Positions 11,008 through 22,659 of a stretch of DNA of 31,152 nt are shown here, in pieces. The position numbers and the translations under genes were made by a program. Each line of letters opens with the position of its first letter. The first letter of the stretch is position 1. Source of the DNA: Eimeria necatrix (taxonomy: Eukaryota; Apicomplexa; Conoidasida; Eucoccidiorida; Eimeriidae). The stretch is taken from positions 1 to 31,152 of the forward strand of contig NW_013654905.1 in assembly GCF_000499385.1 (NCBI RefSeq). The letters are read 5' to 3'. The notes beneath the pieces are model-generated. The model ran no database searches. It was given only the letters and a program-made list of their open reading frames with translations, and was not told the DNA's origin.

Positions 11008-13186
11008 CGACCCTGGTGATTGATCCTCAAGCAGGATTGCTTCAGCAGCCAGCAGCTGCCCCACCCTCAGCCCTCGCTGCTGCGCCCGTCACAGTCTATC
11101 CCAGCATCGTTCCCCAGCAGCAGCAGCAGCAGCAGCCGCAGCAGCAGCCGCAGCAGCAGCAGCCACAGCATCTACAACAGACGCCAGCAGTTATGACGCC
11201 ATACGTTCCTTTACAGCTTCGGCACATGCACACAATTGCTGATCCCTTTCAGCTGCAGCGGCAGCAGCAGCAGCAGCAGCAGCAATTGGTAATGCTGCAT
11301 CAGCAAGCACCGGTCCGTATGCACACAAGTCCTGCAATTTTGTCAGATCCCAGCGGAGTCCCGGTGCTGCAGCCAGTGGCTGCGACAACAACAGCAGCAG
11401 CAGCAGCAGCAGCTGCTGCTGCTGCTGCTGCTGCTGCAGCTTCTGGTGTCGCGGCTGCCCTACCCACGACTGAGCTGCAAGCCCCTGAGCCCCAGACGCC
11501 TACGAAGCAGCAGCTTACGCTGCTGGCGCTGCAGCCTCCTGTGCATCCGCAGCTGCCAGTGCAGCAGCAGGTGCAGCAGCAGCAAGTTGCTGCCCCAGTG
11601 AGGTATCTCCCTACAGCCACACAGCAGCAAGCAGCCACTTATGTCCCCTGGCAGCAGCAGCAACAGCAGCAAGAACGTGCGTCGAGGACGCGCAGCGAGT
11701 GCCTCTTGTATCGGCCGACGCTTAGGAACAACAGCGCTGGCCCCGGAACGGCCGCAACAGCAGCAGAAGCAGCAGCAGAGGCAGCAGCAACAGCAGCAGC
11801 AGCAGCAGCAGAAGCAGTAAGGCTGCGGCGGCAATCCTGGCCATTCTCTGCGGTGGCTGCAGCCCCACACTATTCTCCGCCGCCTTCTGTGTGGCAGCAG
11901 GGCAACGCTGTGCCGGTAGTGGGCGCCCTGCAGCAGCCGCTGCTGCTGCCGCAGCCAGCTGTTGCAGCAGCATCGCCAGCAGCTACAGCAGCAGACGAAG
12001 GGGCTGCTGCTGCTGCTGCCTACACAGAGCCCACCCCAGCAACAACTCAGTCCACCGCAGCTTTTGGGGTTTCTTTGTCTCCCACAGTTTCGCAGCAGCA
12101 GCCAGCACGCCGCGCCCAAAGCGCCTCGAGTGTACGTACACTACAAGCTGCTGCTCCTTTTTCAAGTGTGTCTCCGCAGCAGCAGCAACAAAGCCTGCAG
12201 CGGTTCTTCTCATTGCCATCAACGCCGCTGCTGCAGGGGCCACAGGGCGCTGCAGCAGCAGCTCCCGTGTCTCCTCTTAGTGAGCATGCTGCTGCATCGG
12301 CTGCCTTTGCTGTGAGTGCCTCACCTCCTTCCGCTGCCGCACCTTTGGCTGCTCCTGCTGCTGCTGCTGCTGCACCTGCTGCTGCTGCACCTGCTGCTCC
12401 TGCGTGGCCAGACACACGGCCCCTTGCAGCTGCGCCGTGGGGACAAACAGCGAGACGCACTCTTTCCGAGCCGCCCTCTGCAGCCCAAGCAGCAGCAGCA
12501 GCACAAGCAGCAGCAGCAACGGCAGCAGCAAATTCCGCCTTTGCGGACGGCAGCGGAGCCCTGCCAAGCTTGCCAAGGCGTGCCAGCAGCAGCAGATATT
12601 TACAACCTTCGGCTGACGCTGCAAGTGCTTGGAGTCCAGCAGCAGCTGCTGCTTTGCCTGCTGTTGCTGCCGCGCCTGCTGCTGCTGATCCGCAGCAGTT
12701 ATGTCCTCGGCGCAACAGCTATCCCGTCTCCCCGGCTCTTTCAGCAACGCGCCAGCACGCTGCAGCAGCTGCTGAGGGAGCGCTTCGGGCTGCAGCAGCA
12801 GCAGCAAGGGCCCGCACTGCTGCTGCTGTTGCTGCAAAGGCAGACAGTCTGGCTGCAGCATCAGCTCTTAGAAGTCCTGCTGTTTCCTGCTACAGCAATA
12901 CCCCACCAAACCGCCGCTTTTCCCCTTCTGCTGCGTCTGCCTCTCCCGCTGCGCCACTGCAGCTGCCACCTTTGCAGCCCTCATATATGTCACCGCAGCA
13001 GCAGCTCCAGCAGCAACCGCTGCAGCAGCAGGAGATGGTACTGCCGCAGCACCAGCAGCTGCAGCAGGTCTCGCCAGCAGCCCCTCTCGGCCTCAGCTTG
13101 CAAACACTGGAGCCAACGCTGCCGCAACTGGAGTCAAATGCTTACGGCGATCTAGGATCTTCACAAGGCCTTAGCAGCAGCATACT

Positions 13187-13225
<39 letters not shown>

Positions 13226-15858
13226 TAGCCTTACTTCCCCTGGGCTGCGCGCACTGTCACCGGTTTCTGCTGTGCCTGCAACCCTGCCCTATACAGAGGC
13301 CAGTGCCTCGGGCAGCGGGGTCTTGCTACAGCAGCAACCTCAATCTCCAGTGCAGCACCTTCCGCAGCCGCAGCTGCAACAGCAGCAGGAACAACAACAG
13401 TTGCTGCCGCAGCTGCCGCAGCTGCCGCAGCTGCCGCAGCTGCCGCAACAGTTGCCACCTTTGCAGTCCTTCAGTTCGCTGCAAAGAGAAGAAACGCCTG
13501 CGACGTCCTTAAGCAGCCACTTGCCGCAGCCTGCCCTCTACTCTCCTGCGGTGCAGCAGATCCCCGTTGAGCAGCAGCAGCAGCAGCAGGGCAGCTACTC
13601 TGCCAAATCTGCGCTCAGTGGCGCCTTGCAATCTCCGAACTTGGCTGGAGCGTCCCCAGTAGGTACAGAGGGGGTGACTTTGCCGCGGCTGCAGCAGCAG
13701 CTTCCGCTGCAGCAGCTGCAAGTAGATGCAGCAGAGCCCTACTCGAGCTCCCATCAGGGCAGCCTTATCACATTTGCGGCAGAGACTCCCCCTGCTCTAG
13801 GCCTGACCCAGCAGCAGGAGCAGCAGCAGCAGCAGCAGGAGGAGCAGCAGCAGCTGCAGCGGCGGCAGAGCAGTGGAGTGCCGCTGCGCCTCCCTAGCAT
13901 GTCTCCATCCAGAGCTGCTGCAGAACGCGCAGCGCTTGCTGCTGCCAGGGCAACAGCAGCTGCTCAAAATGCCACGGCTGCATGTGCGCGGCTGCAGCTG
14001 CTGCAGAAGCAGCAGGCTGTGCCAAAAGGGATAGCAGCAGCAGCGGAAGCAGCAGCCATTGCTGCAGAGACAGGCGCATCTACAGCACAGCTGGCAGCCG
14101 AGAGAGCAGCACTTGCAGCAGCAGCAGAAAGCATCGTATCTCCTGTGGGATCATCGTTGCTGCGCAGCAGCTCTCTTCCAGCGGAACTGACTCCATCGCG
14201 GCTGCAGGTGCAGCAGCAACAGCAGCAGCAGAAGCAGCCGCAATCCGCGCTCGTAAGGGCCAATACGGGAGGCAGACCCCTGGCAAGTCCACGGCTATTG
14301 TCCCCGATTGCACTTCAGCAGCAGTTGCCTCCTCTCTCGCCCCGCAGCACCCGCAGCTCTGAGCCCCTCAGGCAAGGACTCCTCAGCCGAAGTCCAGCAC
14401 CTCGAGTCCAGCGACCTCAGCAGCAGCTGCAGCAACAGCAGCAGCTGCAGCAGCCGCTACGGCTGCAGCAACAGCAGCAGCTGCAGCAACAGCAGCAGTT
14501 GCGGCAGCAGCAGAAGCTGCAGCAACCGCAGCAGCTGCAGCAACAGCAGCAGCTGCAGCAGTTGCAGCAGCAGCAACGGCAGCAAAAGCGTCCAAATGCG
14601 CAGCAGCGAATGCAGCCGGCGCAGCAATTGCAGCAGCGGCGCACGCCTGCGCAACTGCGCGAGCAGCAGCTGCTGAGTGAGCAGCGGCAGCTGCGGCAGC
14701 AACGCCTTGAGCTGGAAAGAGAGCTTGCTGCAGAGCTGCAGAAGCAGCGCAGCGCCTCAGCCCTGCCTGGGCCTCTTTCCCGCAGCAGTTCGTTGGGGCA
14801 GCCGCAGCTTCCTGCTGCACCGCAGCAAGTACATCTGCCAAGTCCTGCATTGGCCTACTCCCGGATGGTCAGCAGCCCCACACCCCGCAGCAGCGGCACT
14901 CTCACCCGGTCCAGCAGTCTGCTGCTGCAGCAGAAGCAGCAGCAGCAACGGCAGCTGCAGCATCAGCAGCCAGGGCGCAGCACTTTGAGTAGCTGGTACT
15001 CCTCACCGGTCCACACACCTCTGGAAGGCATAAGGACTGGCAGCAGGACCCCAGCGTCTAGAGCAGCAACGCCGGCAGCAGTGAGAGCCGCTGCAACCCC
15101 AACATCAGCAATACTACCAGCAGCAGCAGCAGCAGCAGCAGCGGAATCGATCTCACCTGCTGCAGGCAGCTCCATGCCGCTTTATGCGCGCATATATTCT
15201 CCCGCCAGCAGCCCTTCAAGAATTGGGGGCCTCAAGACGCCCGCGTATTCCCCAATAGATGCAATATCCCCATTCAACATAAGGCAGAATCAGCTGCCGC
15301 CGCTCAAGGAGCAGCAGTACCGCATGCAGCAGCAGCAGCAGTGCCACCGCTACGCCTTCAGCTCCCTGCCCTCCAGCGAGTCACTTTACCCCGGATTTTC
15401 CCTTTCAGCGCCCACGCCGCAGTCCGCGCCTGCTGCTCTCTTCCACAGCAACAGTGGAGGCCTGCAGCGCTTTCCTACCGGCGGGTCCCAGCAGCAGCAG
15501 CAGCAGCAGCAAGGCTTCCAGGGACCCGACATTGTTTGGGATCGGCCAGGACAAGACCTCCTGTCTCCTCAAACATCTCACGGGACCCCTACGCTGCCTG
15601 CGCAGACTGTAGACACCCCTCGTAAGCGGAAGCGCACATTGCAGGCAGCCCCCTAGCCCTGTTGCCCGTGGTGCAGGGCGTGCTGCTGCTGCTGCTGCTG
15701 CTGCTGTATCGCTGCAGCAGCCATTGCTGCGGCTTTGCTGGGAAAGCTAGTTTTTGTTCCCGTAGCCATTAGCTGTGGACTGCAATTTCTGCTTCTGTTC
15801 TTGCAGGCCTAGGCGATGTGCTGAGTCCAAGATGCACTTCACCGAGAAGCGTCACGCC

Positions 15859-15891
<33 letters not shown>

Positions 15892-18180
15892 AGTGCAGTC
15901 ATCCGCTTCAGTAAGGGGCGCATCTCCTGTTGGGACACAAACGAGACTATCCTCAGCGTATAGTCCTGCAATGCAACAGCGAAATAATGCAGCAGCAGCA
16001 GCAGCAGCAACGGCACCAGTTGCTGTTAATCCAGAGGCAGGTGCCGCATCCGCCCAAGGCGAGGGTCTTGTTGATGGAGCTGCTACCGCCACTTCCGCCT
16101 TGAGGCACGCTGAACGCGCGGCAGCAGCAGCAGCAGACGCAGCACAGAGAGCTGCTGCTGCTGCAGACGCCGCTGGGCAATCCCCTGCAGCAAATGCTGC
16201 GCGCTTTAGAGCCGCACGGGCTGCAGCAGCAGCACAGGCCGCTCTTATTGCTGCTCAAAAACGAGCTGCTAGTATCAGCCCAGCCCTCCCGAGGCTTCCT
16301 TCAAATCCAAGCCCCTACCCTCAGGCGCCGCTACTGCCACAGAAGCAGCAGTGGCAGCAGCAGGACAGCAGTAGCGCAGCACTCCAGGGACCCTCGTTTG
16401 GCGAGTGGCCGCAGCAGCAAAGGGGCAGCAGCTCTCCGCAAGCAGTGGACCCGGCAGCAAGGCAGCAAGCAACGCCTGGCGCTGCAGTATTCAGTGCCGT
16501 AGCTGATGTTTCAGGCACTGCTTCAGACCCTGCTGCAGCAGCTGCTGCTGTTGCTCCAACTAGAGGGCTGAGAGAAGCAGCGCAGCCCCCTGCTACCACA
16601 GAGCCCTTGCACCGTCACCCTGACGAAGCCTCGCAGCTACTGCAGCAGCAGCTCATTCAACAACAGCAGCAGCAGCAGCAGCAGAAGCATCAGGGCACCA
16701 ACACAGAGCCACCCACCCCACTAACCGTTTCTGCATTTGCTCATCCCGCTAAAAACAGCGGAGAAGGCAACCGCAGGCAGCAAAGTGAAACGCCCCGTAT
16801 CCCAGCCAGTGCTGCAGTAGGCAATGCTGCAGCAGCAACCCATGCAGCAGCAGCAAGTTACGCGGCAGCAGCTGCTGTGCCGAACGCGGACCCTGTCTTG
16901 CCCGTGCTTCGCCACTCACTCTCTGATGTTTCTGCTGCTGCTGCCGCTACTGCTCCTGCTCAGACAGGTCAGGGTACTCAGCAAGGACAGCAAAAGCTGC
17001 AGCCGCAGCAGCAGCAGCAGCAAGAGCTACAGTTAGAACAACAGGAGCAGCCACAATACAACGCGGCTCCAAAGTCTACTTTATCGTCCAGCAGCGGCAG
17101 CGTCATGCGGCCAAACGGGCAACACGACTGGTTAAACGCGCTAGTGCTGCAGCATCAAAAGCGGCTGCAGCGGCAAGGGCAGCAGCTGCAGCAGCAGCAA
17201 GAGGAGCTCCAGAAGGTGCGGCAGGAAATGGAGAGGGAGCAGCAACAGCGGGCATTGCAGCTGGCGCTGCATCACAAGCAGAAGGAAGCTGCAAGGAGGG
17301 CAGCTCAAGCCATCGAGAAGGAGATCCTTGAAAGGGAGGCCGAGAGGCAGAGGCAGATAGCTGCTGTCGCTGCTGAAGCGCTCAAACATTCTGAGTACGA
17401 AACGGCAGCAGTGGCCGAAGAAGCAAATGCTGCTGCTGCTGTTGCTGCTGGTGCTTCTGGTGGCGTTGCTGCTGCCGGTGGAGGCCCGGGTGCCGCATGG
17501 CCCTTTCTAACGGAACGGCAAAAAAACGGGGTTGCCGCTGCTGCTGGAGAAGCAGCTGCTGCTGAACCTAGAGCAGCAGCAGCAGCCAGCAGCAGCGGCA
17601 GCGCTAACAGCAGCAGCAGTGCTGCGCGCTTCAGTGTTGAGGCACAGTTCGGCAAGACCCCTAGACAAGACCCTAGCTACCAAGCGTACGGGCAGCAATT
17701 GCAGAAGCAGCAACTGAAACAAACACAGCAACAGCAAACGGATCAGCAACAACAGCAACAGCAGCAGAAGCAGCAACTAAGTCAAGTGATGCCTGGCTCC
17801 CCACAGACCTTGAGACCCCCTGGTGACAGCGAAGCTACCATACAATTCAAAGCTACACTAAATGGCCTAAGGGAGCCTCAAGAGGCGCTACTGCCTGCAA
17901 ACGGGGCTCAGGACATGCGTGAAGAAGCAGCAGCGAAAGCAGCGGCATCAGCTGCTGCTGCAGCTGCCCCTATTGATGCAGGACCTGAAACTCTTGCTGC
18001 TGCACTGCCGGACGCGTGCAGCAACAGGAGCTCTTTTTCATTTGATGCGAAGCCCCACAGGAGGAATCAGTCTCCCCTGGCTTCTTCGGCCACAATAAAT
18101 CTGCACACCGCTTCCTCTACAGTGTCCGACTCAGCAGCTGCAACAGCGAACAGTAGCAGCAGCAGCAGCAGCAGCAGAAG
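10536..18180 (+). repeat. Dense CAG/GCA/AGC and GCT triplet tracts encoding poly-Gln, poly-Ala and poly-Ser
   Basis: Exons 1 and 2 of the kinase gene are built around triplet runs. Clear poly-Gln tracts are at about 10812-10843, 11117-11160, 13186-13223 and 15489-15510, and a poly-Ala tract at about 11394-11440. Exon 2 has similar tracts near 15860-15890 and 16660-16683. The tracts are read in different registers (CAG = Gln, GCA/GCT = Ala, AGC = Ser) while the 7.6-kb frame stays open through the complex sequence between them. This argues for selection on translation, since CAG runs alone cannot create a stop but the non-repeat spacers could. Confidence 0.9.
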
Positions 18181-20226
18181 CAGCTTGGGGCTGCCTTCGT
18201 CGCTGAGGGTTCCAAGTGTCCCATTCACCTGGAAGACCTGCCGCTACCTGCTGATGCAGCTGCAGCGGCCAGCGGACACCTTTTCCATAGACGGCGAGCT
18301 GTACAGACACTGGCAGCTGTCTTTGGTGCCCACAGTGGGCGCAGCGCAGAATCGCCAGCGGCAGCAGGTAGCAAAGCCCTAAGCCTAAGAAGCAGCTAAT
18401 AAGCAGCTAATAAGCAGCTAATAAGCAGCTAATAAGCAGCTAATAAGCAGCTAGTAAACAGCTAATAAGCAGCTAATGAGCAGCTAAGAAGCAGTAAATA
18501 AGCAGCAAATAAGCAGCTCAAAAACAGTAAATATGCATCTAATAGGCAGCTAATAATCAGCTAAGAGGCTGCTAAGGAGCAGCAGCTAAGAAGTAGCTAA
18601 GAAGCAGCCGCTGACTGAGCCGCGGGTGGGGCTGCTGCTGCTGCAGAGCCCGCGTGCTGCAGCAGCAGCCGCCGTCTGTGCTGCTGCTGCTCTGTGGGTG
18701 CAACTGCAGCGCATGTACAAGGGGCGCCTCAAGTCTGGCCGCGGAGTCTTCGTTAAGCAAGTGCCGGCCAGCGTGTGGAGGCAGCAGTGGCGGCAGCAGC
18801 AGCGCTTTCATGGGCAGTTTGTCTGCGACGGCGAGAACTACGTGGGAGAGGCTGCAGCTGCTGCCTTTCTGACAGGTGCTGCTCTTGCGCCTCTTTTGCA
18901 GCCCCCAGTGCTGCTTGCGGGCGTCACAGCTGCTGCTGCTGCTGCTGCTGCGGGAAGCGGCATCTGCTGCCAGTGGGAACACCAGCAACAGTTGAGACTG
19001 AACTTCGCAGTCTTCGCTTTTTGCTCCCTCTTGTGTTTTTCTTCAGAGTACCACCCGCACTGCGTTGCCCCTCTTTTGGCCGTGCTGACAGACAGCGGGT
19101 CTCTTGAGGAAAAGGGCGAGGCCCTGGAGCGGTGCTCTGAGGGATCTCCGCTGCAGCAGCAACAGCAGCAGCAGCAAGTGGGAGGCAGCAGCAGGAGAAG
19201 GCAGCGCACAGACCGCGTGGTTCTCGTCTTCCAGCTCTTCGGGCAGTCCGACTTGCTTGACTTCGTGGAGGCCAATAAACCCGTGAGTCTCACAAATGCA
19301 GCAGCAGTGGAGCAGCAAAAAGATAATTAATAACATAAAGACACTCGGTGTCCCCCAGTGTTGCAGCTGCTGCCGCTGCCGCTCAGCTTCTCTTTGTGAA
19401 CTTCGCGCCAGTATGCTCTTGCTTGCTTCACAAGTGAGCACATTTGCCTTAGGCAAGGCGTATGTACTTCATGTTTGCACATAAAGTAGACTACATATAG
19501 AGTATATATAAATTATATACATGGGAGTGGGCATATTCATATACATATACATATATACATACATATACGCATATAAGTAAATATACATATATATACATAT
19601 ATATGTACATATATATGCTTACTTGTACCTGGGTGACGTATGCAAAGCCGTGCGTAATATTCAGCAAGGTGTGATTAGGGGTGCAGTATTGGTGGGTTTG
19701 AAGGAAGCCGATTCTTCTCTTGAATTGGCCAATTTCAAAATAAATATGCATTTTGTTGCACATTGTATTGGGAATTTTTCAATTCTTAGCTCAGGGGGTC
19801 AATGCAGACACAAAGGCATATCTGTTTCCACATAATTCGCTGCGGCGTGAAAGCAGCCAGCCTAGCTTCAGGCTTGTAATACTCTCGAGCTGCCCTCGAT
19901 GCTTTGCATGCGAACTGTTTTAAGTTGCGAATAGTTATATTTAGAAATCCTCTTGCCTTGGAGATCTCTGAAAGGTGCTCGTGGAGGTGCTGCGACGTGT
20001 CTTCTTGTCACTGTGACTGCTGCTGTTGTAATTGCTGCTGCTGCTGCCGTTGCTGCTGCCGTTGCTGCCCTTCCTCCGCACCAGATGGAGCCCTGGTTCA
20101 AGAAGAAGCTGCAGCTGTCTTTGGTGCTGCTGCTGCACTCGCTGCACTCTGCGGGCGTTGCGCACCTTGACTTCACCCCAGAGAACATCCTCGTGCACTC
20201 CATGCTTGTGGGCTGCGTGGACAGCA

Positions 20227-20264
<38 letters not shown>

Positions 20265-21597
20265 GGGAATTCAGAGGGCTTCCCGCTGCAGCTCCGGCTG
20301 TGCGACTTTGCGAAGGCCACTCCCCTCTTCAACTGGTCCAACCTTCGTTACCCCGCCTCGTTGCTGCCGCGCTGCAGATCCCAGGGAAGTATGTCGCTAT
20401 CCAGCAGCGCTGCTTCGCAGGCAGCAGCAGCAGCAGCAGCAGCAACGAATGAAGAGCTGCCGCCCTTCGTCAGCTGCGAGCCAACCATTGCCAAGGGGCC
20501 TTACATGCCCCCTGAGGCCTGGGCAGCCATGCGCATTCTGCGTTCTCTGGGTAAGTTGCTTTTCACTTTTTAATTTAGAGGTCTACAAGTGCGCAATTTG
20601 ACAAGCAAGGGAGCTGCTGTGTACAGCTGCGTTTCCCGCATCTCCTGAGCCATAAAATGCATGCAAAAGCCACCATTTTCTGTCTTTCTGTTATCAAAAA
20701 CACATTTATTAGCGCGCATGCAGACCTCTGTGGGCATTCTCACGAGCAGCCAAAGCTGCTCGCGAGCTCCCCACGGCGCTACCCCTCAGGCGAAGTGGCG
20801 CTGCTGCTGAGGGCTGCAGCAGCAAAAGAACTGCTGCGCTGCTTCCCAGTGCTGCTGCGCGCAGGCATCACTTCCCCCTTCTCGCAGATCAGCGAAGCGC
20901 TGCTGCTGACAGGGAGGCCCCCACCCCCGCTGCAGCTGCGAGGGGGGGGCCTCGGGGCCCCCGGGGGCCCCTCCAAGGGCGGCGTGGATGTGTCTTTTGT
21001 TTTCTTTGACGTGCGGAAAGCAGACATTTACATGCTGGGGGTGCTTTTGTTTTATTCGTGGGCAGACGGGGCAGTGTGGGCTACTTCGGACGCGCAGCAA
21101 GACGAGCAGTGAGGGCCCCCGCAGAGCAGCACAGCTCCAAAGCCCCAAACCAGCATTTTAGCCTAGCTTCTGTGGGGCTCCACAGCCCGCAGCAGCAGCA
21201 GCAAACGCTGCTGAAGGGGCCCCTGGGAGCTGCATGCAGCTGCATGCAGCACCTGTGAGGCGTGCTCTCTTGCTGCAGATACGCGAGCCTCATTGCTGGT
21301 GATTATTGTTTTTCGGCTTTTCCGGAATGCGCTGACTGGCCCGAACCCCTGCTCGACCTCATCCGTGTCCGCTAAGCTCAACAGGCCCTCAGTGTCCTCA
21401 GCGCAGTGCTCCTGCAGCAGCAGCAGCAGCAGCAGCAGCAAGAGCGACAGCAGCAGCACACGCCTCATTGCATTGAGCACGCACTGTGCTTTGTGCTGCT
21501 GCTGCTGCAGGGCTGCATACAGGAAGACCCGGAAAGGCGGCTGCCGCTGGATCAGGTGCTGCGGCATCCGTGGTGGAGTGTTCCTGTGGACGTGTGA
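10536..21597 (+). CDS. FIKK: FIKK-family protein kinase with giant Gln/Ala/Ser-rich N-terminal extension
   Basis: Eight exons: 10536-15621, 15807-18367, 18647-18875, 19047-19282, 20085-20550, 20724-21108, 21279-21366, 21511-21597. All phases match and the spliced length is 9,138 nt (about 3,045 residues). ATG 10536 is the first in-frame ATG after an in-frame TAG at 10362. Residues 1 to about 2,510 are Gln, Ala, Ser and Pro homopolymers with many SP/TP and RSSS sites. The kinase domain begins near W-Q-L-S-L at about 18310. Its landmarks are VFVKQVP...W (catalytic Lys about 2585), GENYVGE (alpha-C Glu about 2616), EYHPHCVAPLLAVL, hinge VFQLFGQSDLLDF, catalytic loop HLDFTPENIL (Asp about 2733), CDFAKATPLF in place of DFG (about 2778), SCEPTIAKGPYMPPEAW, KADIYMLGVLLFY, and QEDPERRLPLDQVLRHPWW at the end. 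HLD.TPEN, DFAK.TP and SCEPT.(G/A)K..Y.PPE are hallmarks of apicomplexan FIKK kinases as I know them. The single coccidian FIKK is related to Plasmodium FIKK8. The namesake FIKK is FVKQ here. Exon 6 has a Gly/Pro insert. Confidence 0.9.
18388..18605 (+). repeat. 11-bp minisatellite in FIKK intron 2
   Basis: The unit is taataagcagc, arranged head to tail. About six copies are near-perfect, then the array decays into variants with agtaa, atgag and aagaag. It fills most of intron 2 (18368-18646) and stops just before the CTG tract that forms the acceptor. Each unit contains stop codons in several frames, so intron retention would end translation. Confidence 0.9.
19495..19618. repeat. AT-rich (ATAC/ATAT) microsatellite in FIKK intron 4
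   Basis: The stretch alternates purine and pyrimidine and is made of ATATAC, CATATA and TATATA units. It lies in the longest intron of the kinase gene (19283-20084). It is the only large AT repeat within the gene. Confidence 0.85.
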
Positions 21598-21610
21598 CGG
21601 GCAAATAGCC

Positions 21611-21682
21611 CTCAAGCTAGCTAGCTAGCAAGCTAGCTGGCTAGCAAGCTAGATAGCTAGCTAACTAGCTAGCTAGCTAGAT
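21611..21682. repeat. (GCTA)n tetranucleotide tract just after the FIKK stop
   Basis: CTAG/GCTA units run for about 70 bp with a few AGAT and TGGC interruptions, starting about 14 bp after the TGA at 21595-21597. The unit is self-complementary, so the tract could form hairpins in the 3' untranslated region. Confidence 0.85.
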
Positions 21683-22659
21683 CGGCGCTTGTATACAGGG
21701 AAGGTGGCGGCCGCAGCACGTGCCGCGCAGCGTATGAGCTGCTGCGGGCACAACTGCTGCTGCACAGCTGCAGCACAGCATTGTGCTGCTGCGTGCGGTC
21801 ACTACACTACACATTTAGGATAGCGGAGGGAGGGCTGCAGGAGAAGCGCAGGGGCCATGCTGGGCCCCTGCTGTTTGTCTTTTTGACTACAGGGCTCAAG
21901 CCAAATGTGCTGGCCCCACACTAACGAAACTGCAGGGGGAAGATGCCCCTTTTCGGCGCTGCTGCGCAAAGGGATGAGGCTGCGAGGCAACAACTAGCAG
22001 CAGACACGCGACAGCTTCTACGAATGAAAGCGAGCCCCAATAGCAGGAAAAAGCATCACAAAAATAACCAATAAAAAGTTTTCAAACAAAGACTGCGCAT
22101 TAAACAACGGCGTTAGAGGCAGAGGAGCTTAGGCTGCTCTGTGGCATTCCGTTGTGAGGCGCCGGGGTGCTCGTGGCTGCTGAGCCCACGCGGCGTTTCA
22201 AGTCTTAAACATGTAAATTAATAACGAAATATGGGAAAAAATAATAAATTAACCTAATTATGGCCTCTAGAAGTGAGAACTGGGAATAGATTGGGCGTTA
22301 TTTGCCGCTCGGCGCAGGTGGACGCAGGTGACCTGGCGGCGCAGGGATGCTGCATTCCCCCCCCGCCTATAACCCGGCTGGGGTTTGCTGCCCCCAAATT
22401 GAGGTTTCAGTGTTCAAATGATGAAGCAATTATAAAGTTTTGCGCATTCGATTGACAATTCGACGATTTATTCTTGTCTTTTGCTGGTGAACCCTTTTCC
22501 GCGAACAACCGCCTCCCCCAGGTGACCCTGCGAGCTGACCAGTGGACCGCTTTGTTAGCCATTGCTCTCAAGTGCAGCTGTAAGCAGAGACCAGCGGCCT
22601 CTAGCTGAATTTATTTTTAGTTTATTTCTTTTTCGAAACGCCTGACTTCGGTCTGCAAC
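21683..22659. other. Intergenic region between FIKK and the secreted-protein gene
   Basis: No supported gene. Triplet repeats are sparse here. The last 450 bp are AT-rich with pyrimidine runs (for example ttatttctttttcg just before the next ATG) and probably contain the promoter and 5' untranslated region of the gene at 22660. No specific element was identified. Confidence 0.5.

Noticed and set aside
9898..15175. Minus-strand Leu/Cys/Ala-rich frames opposite the kinase gene
   Set aside because: They are complementary shadows of the CAG tracts, shorter than the plus frame and without splice-consistent links.
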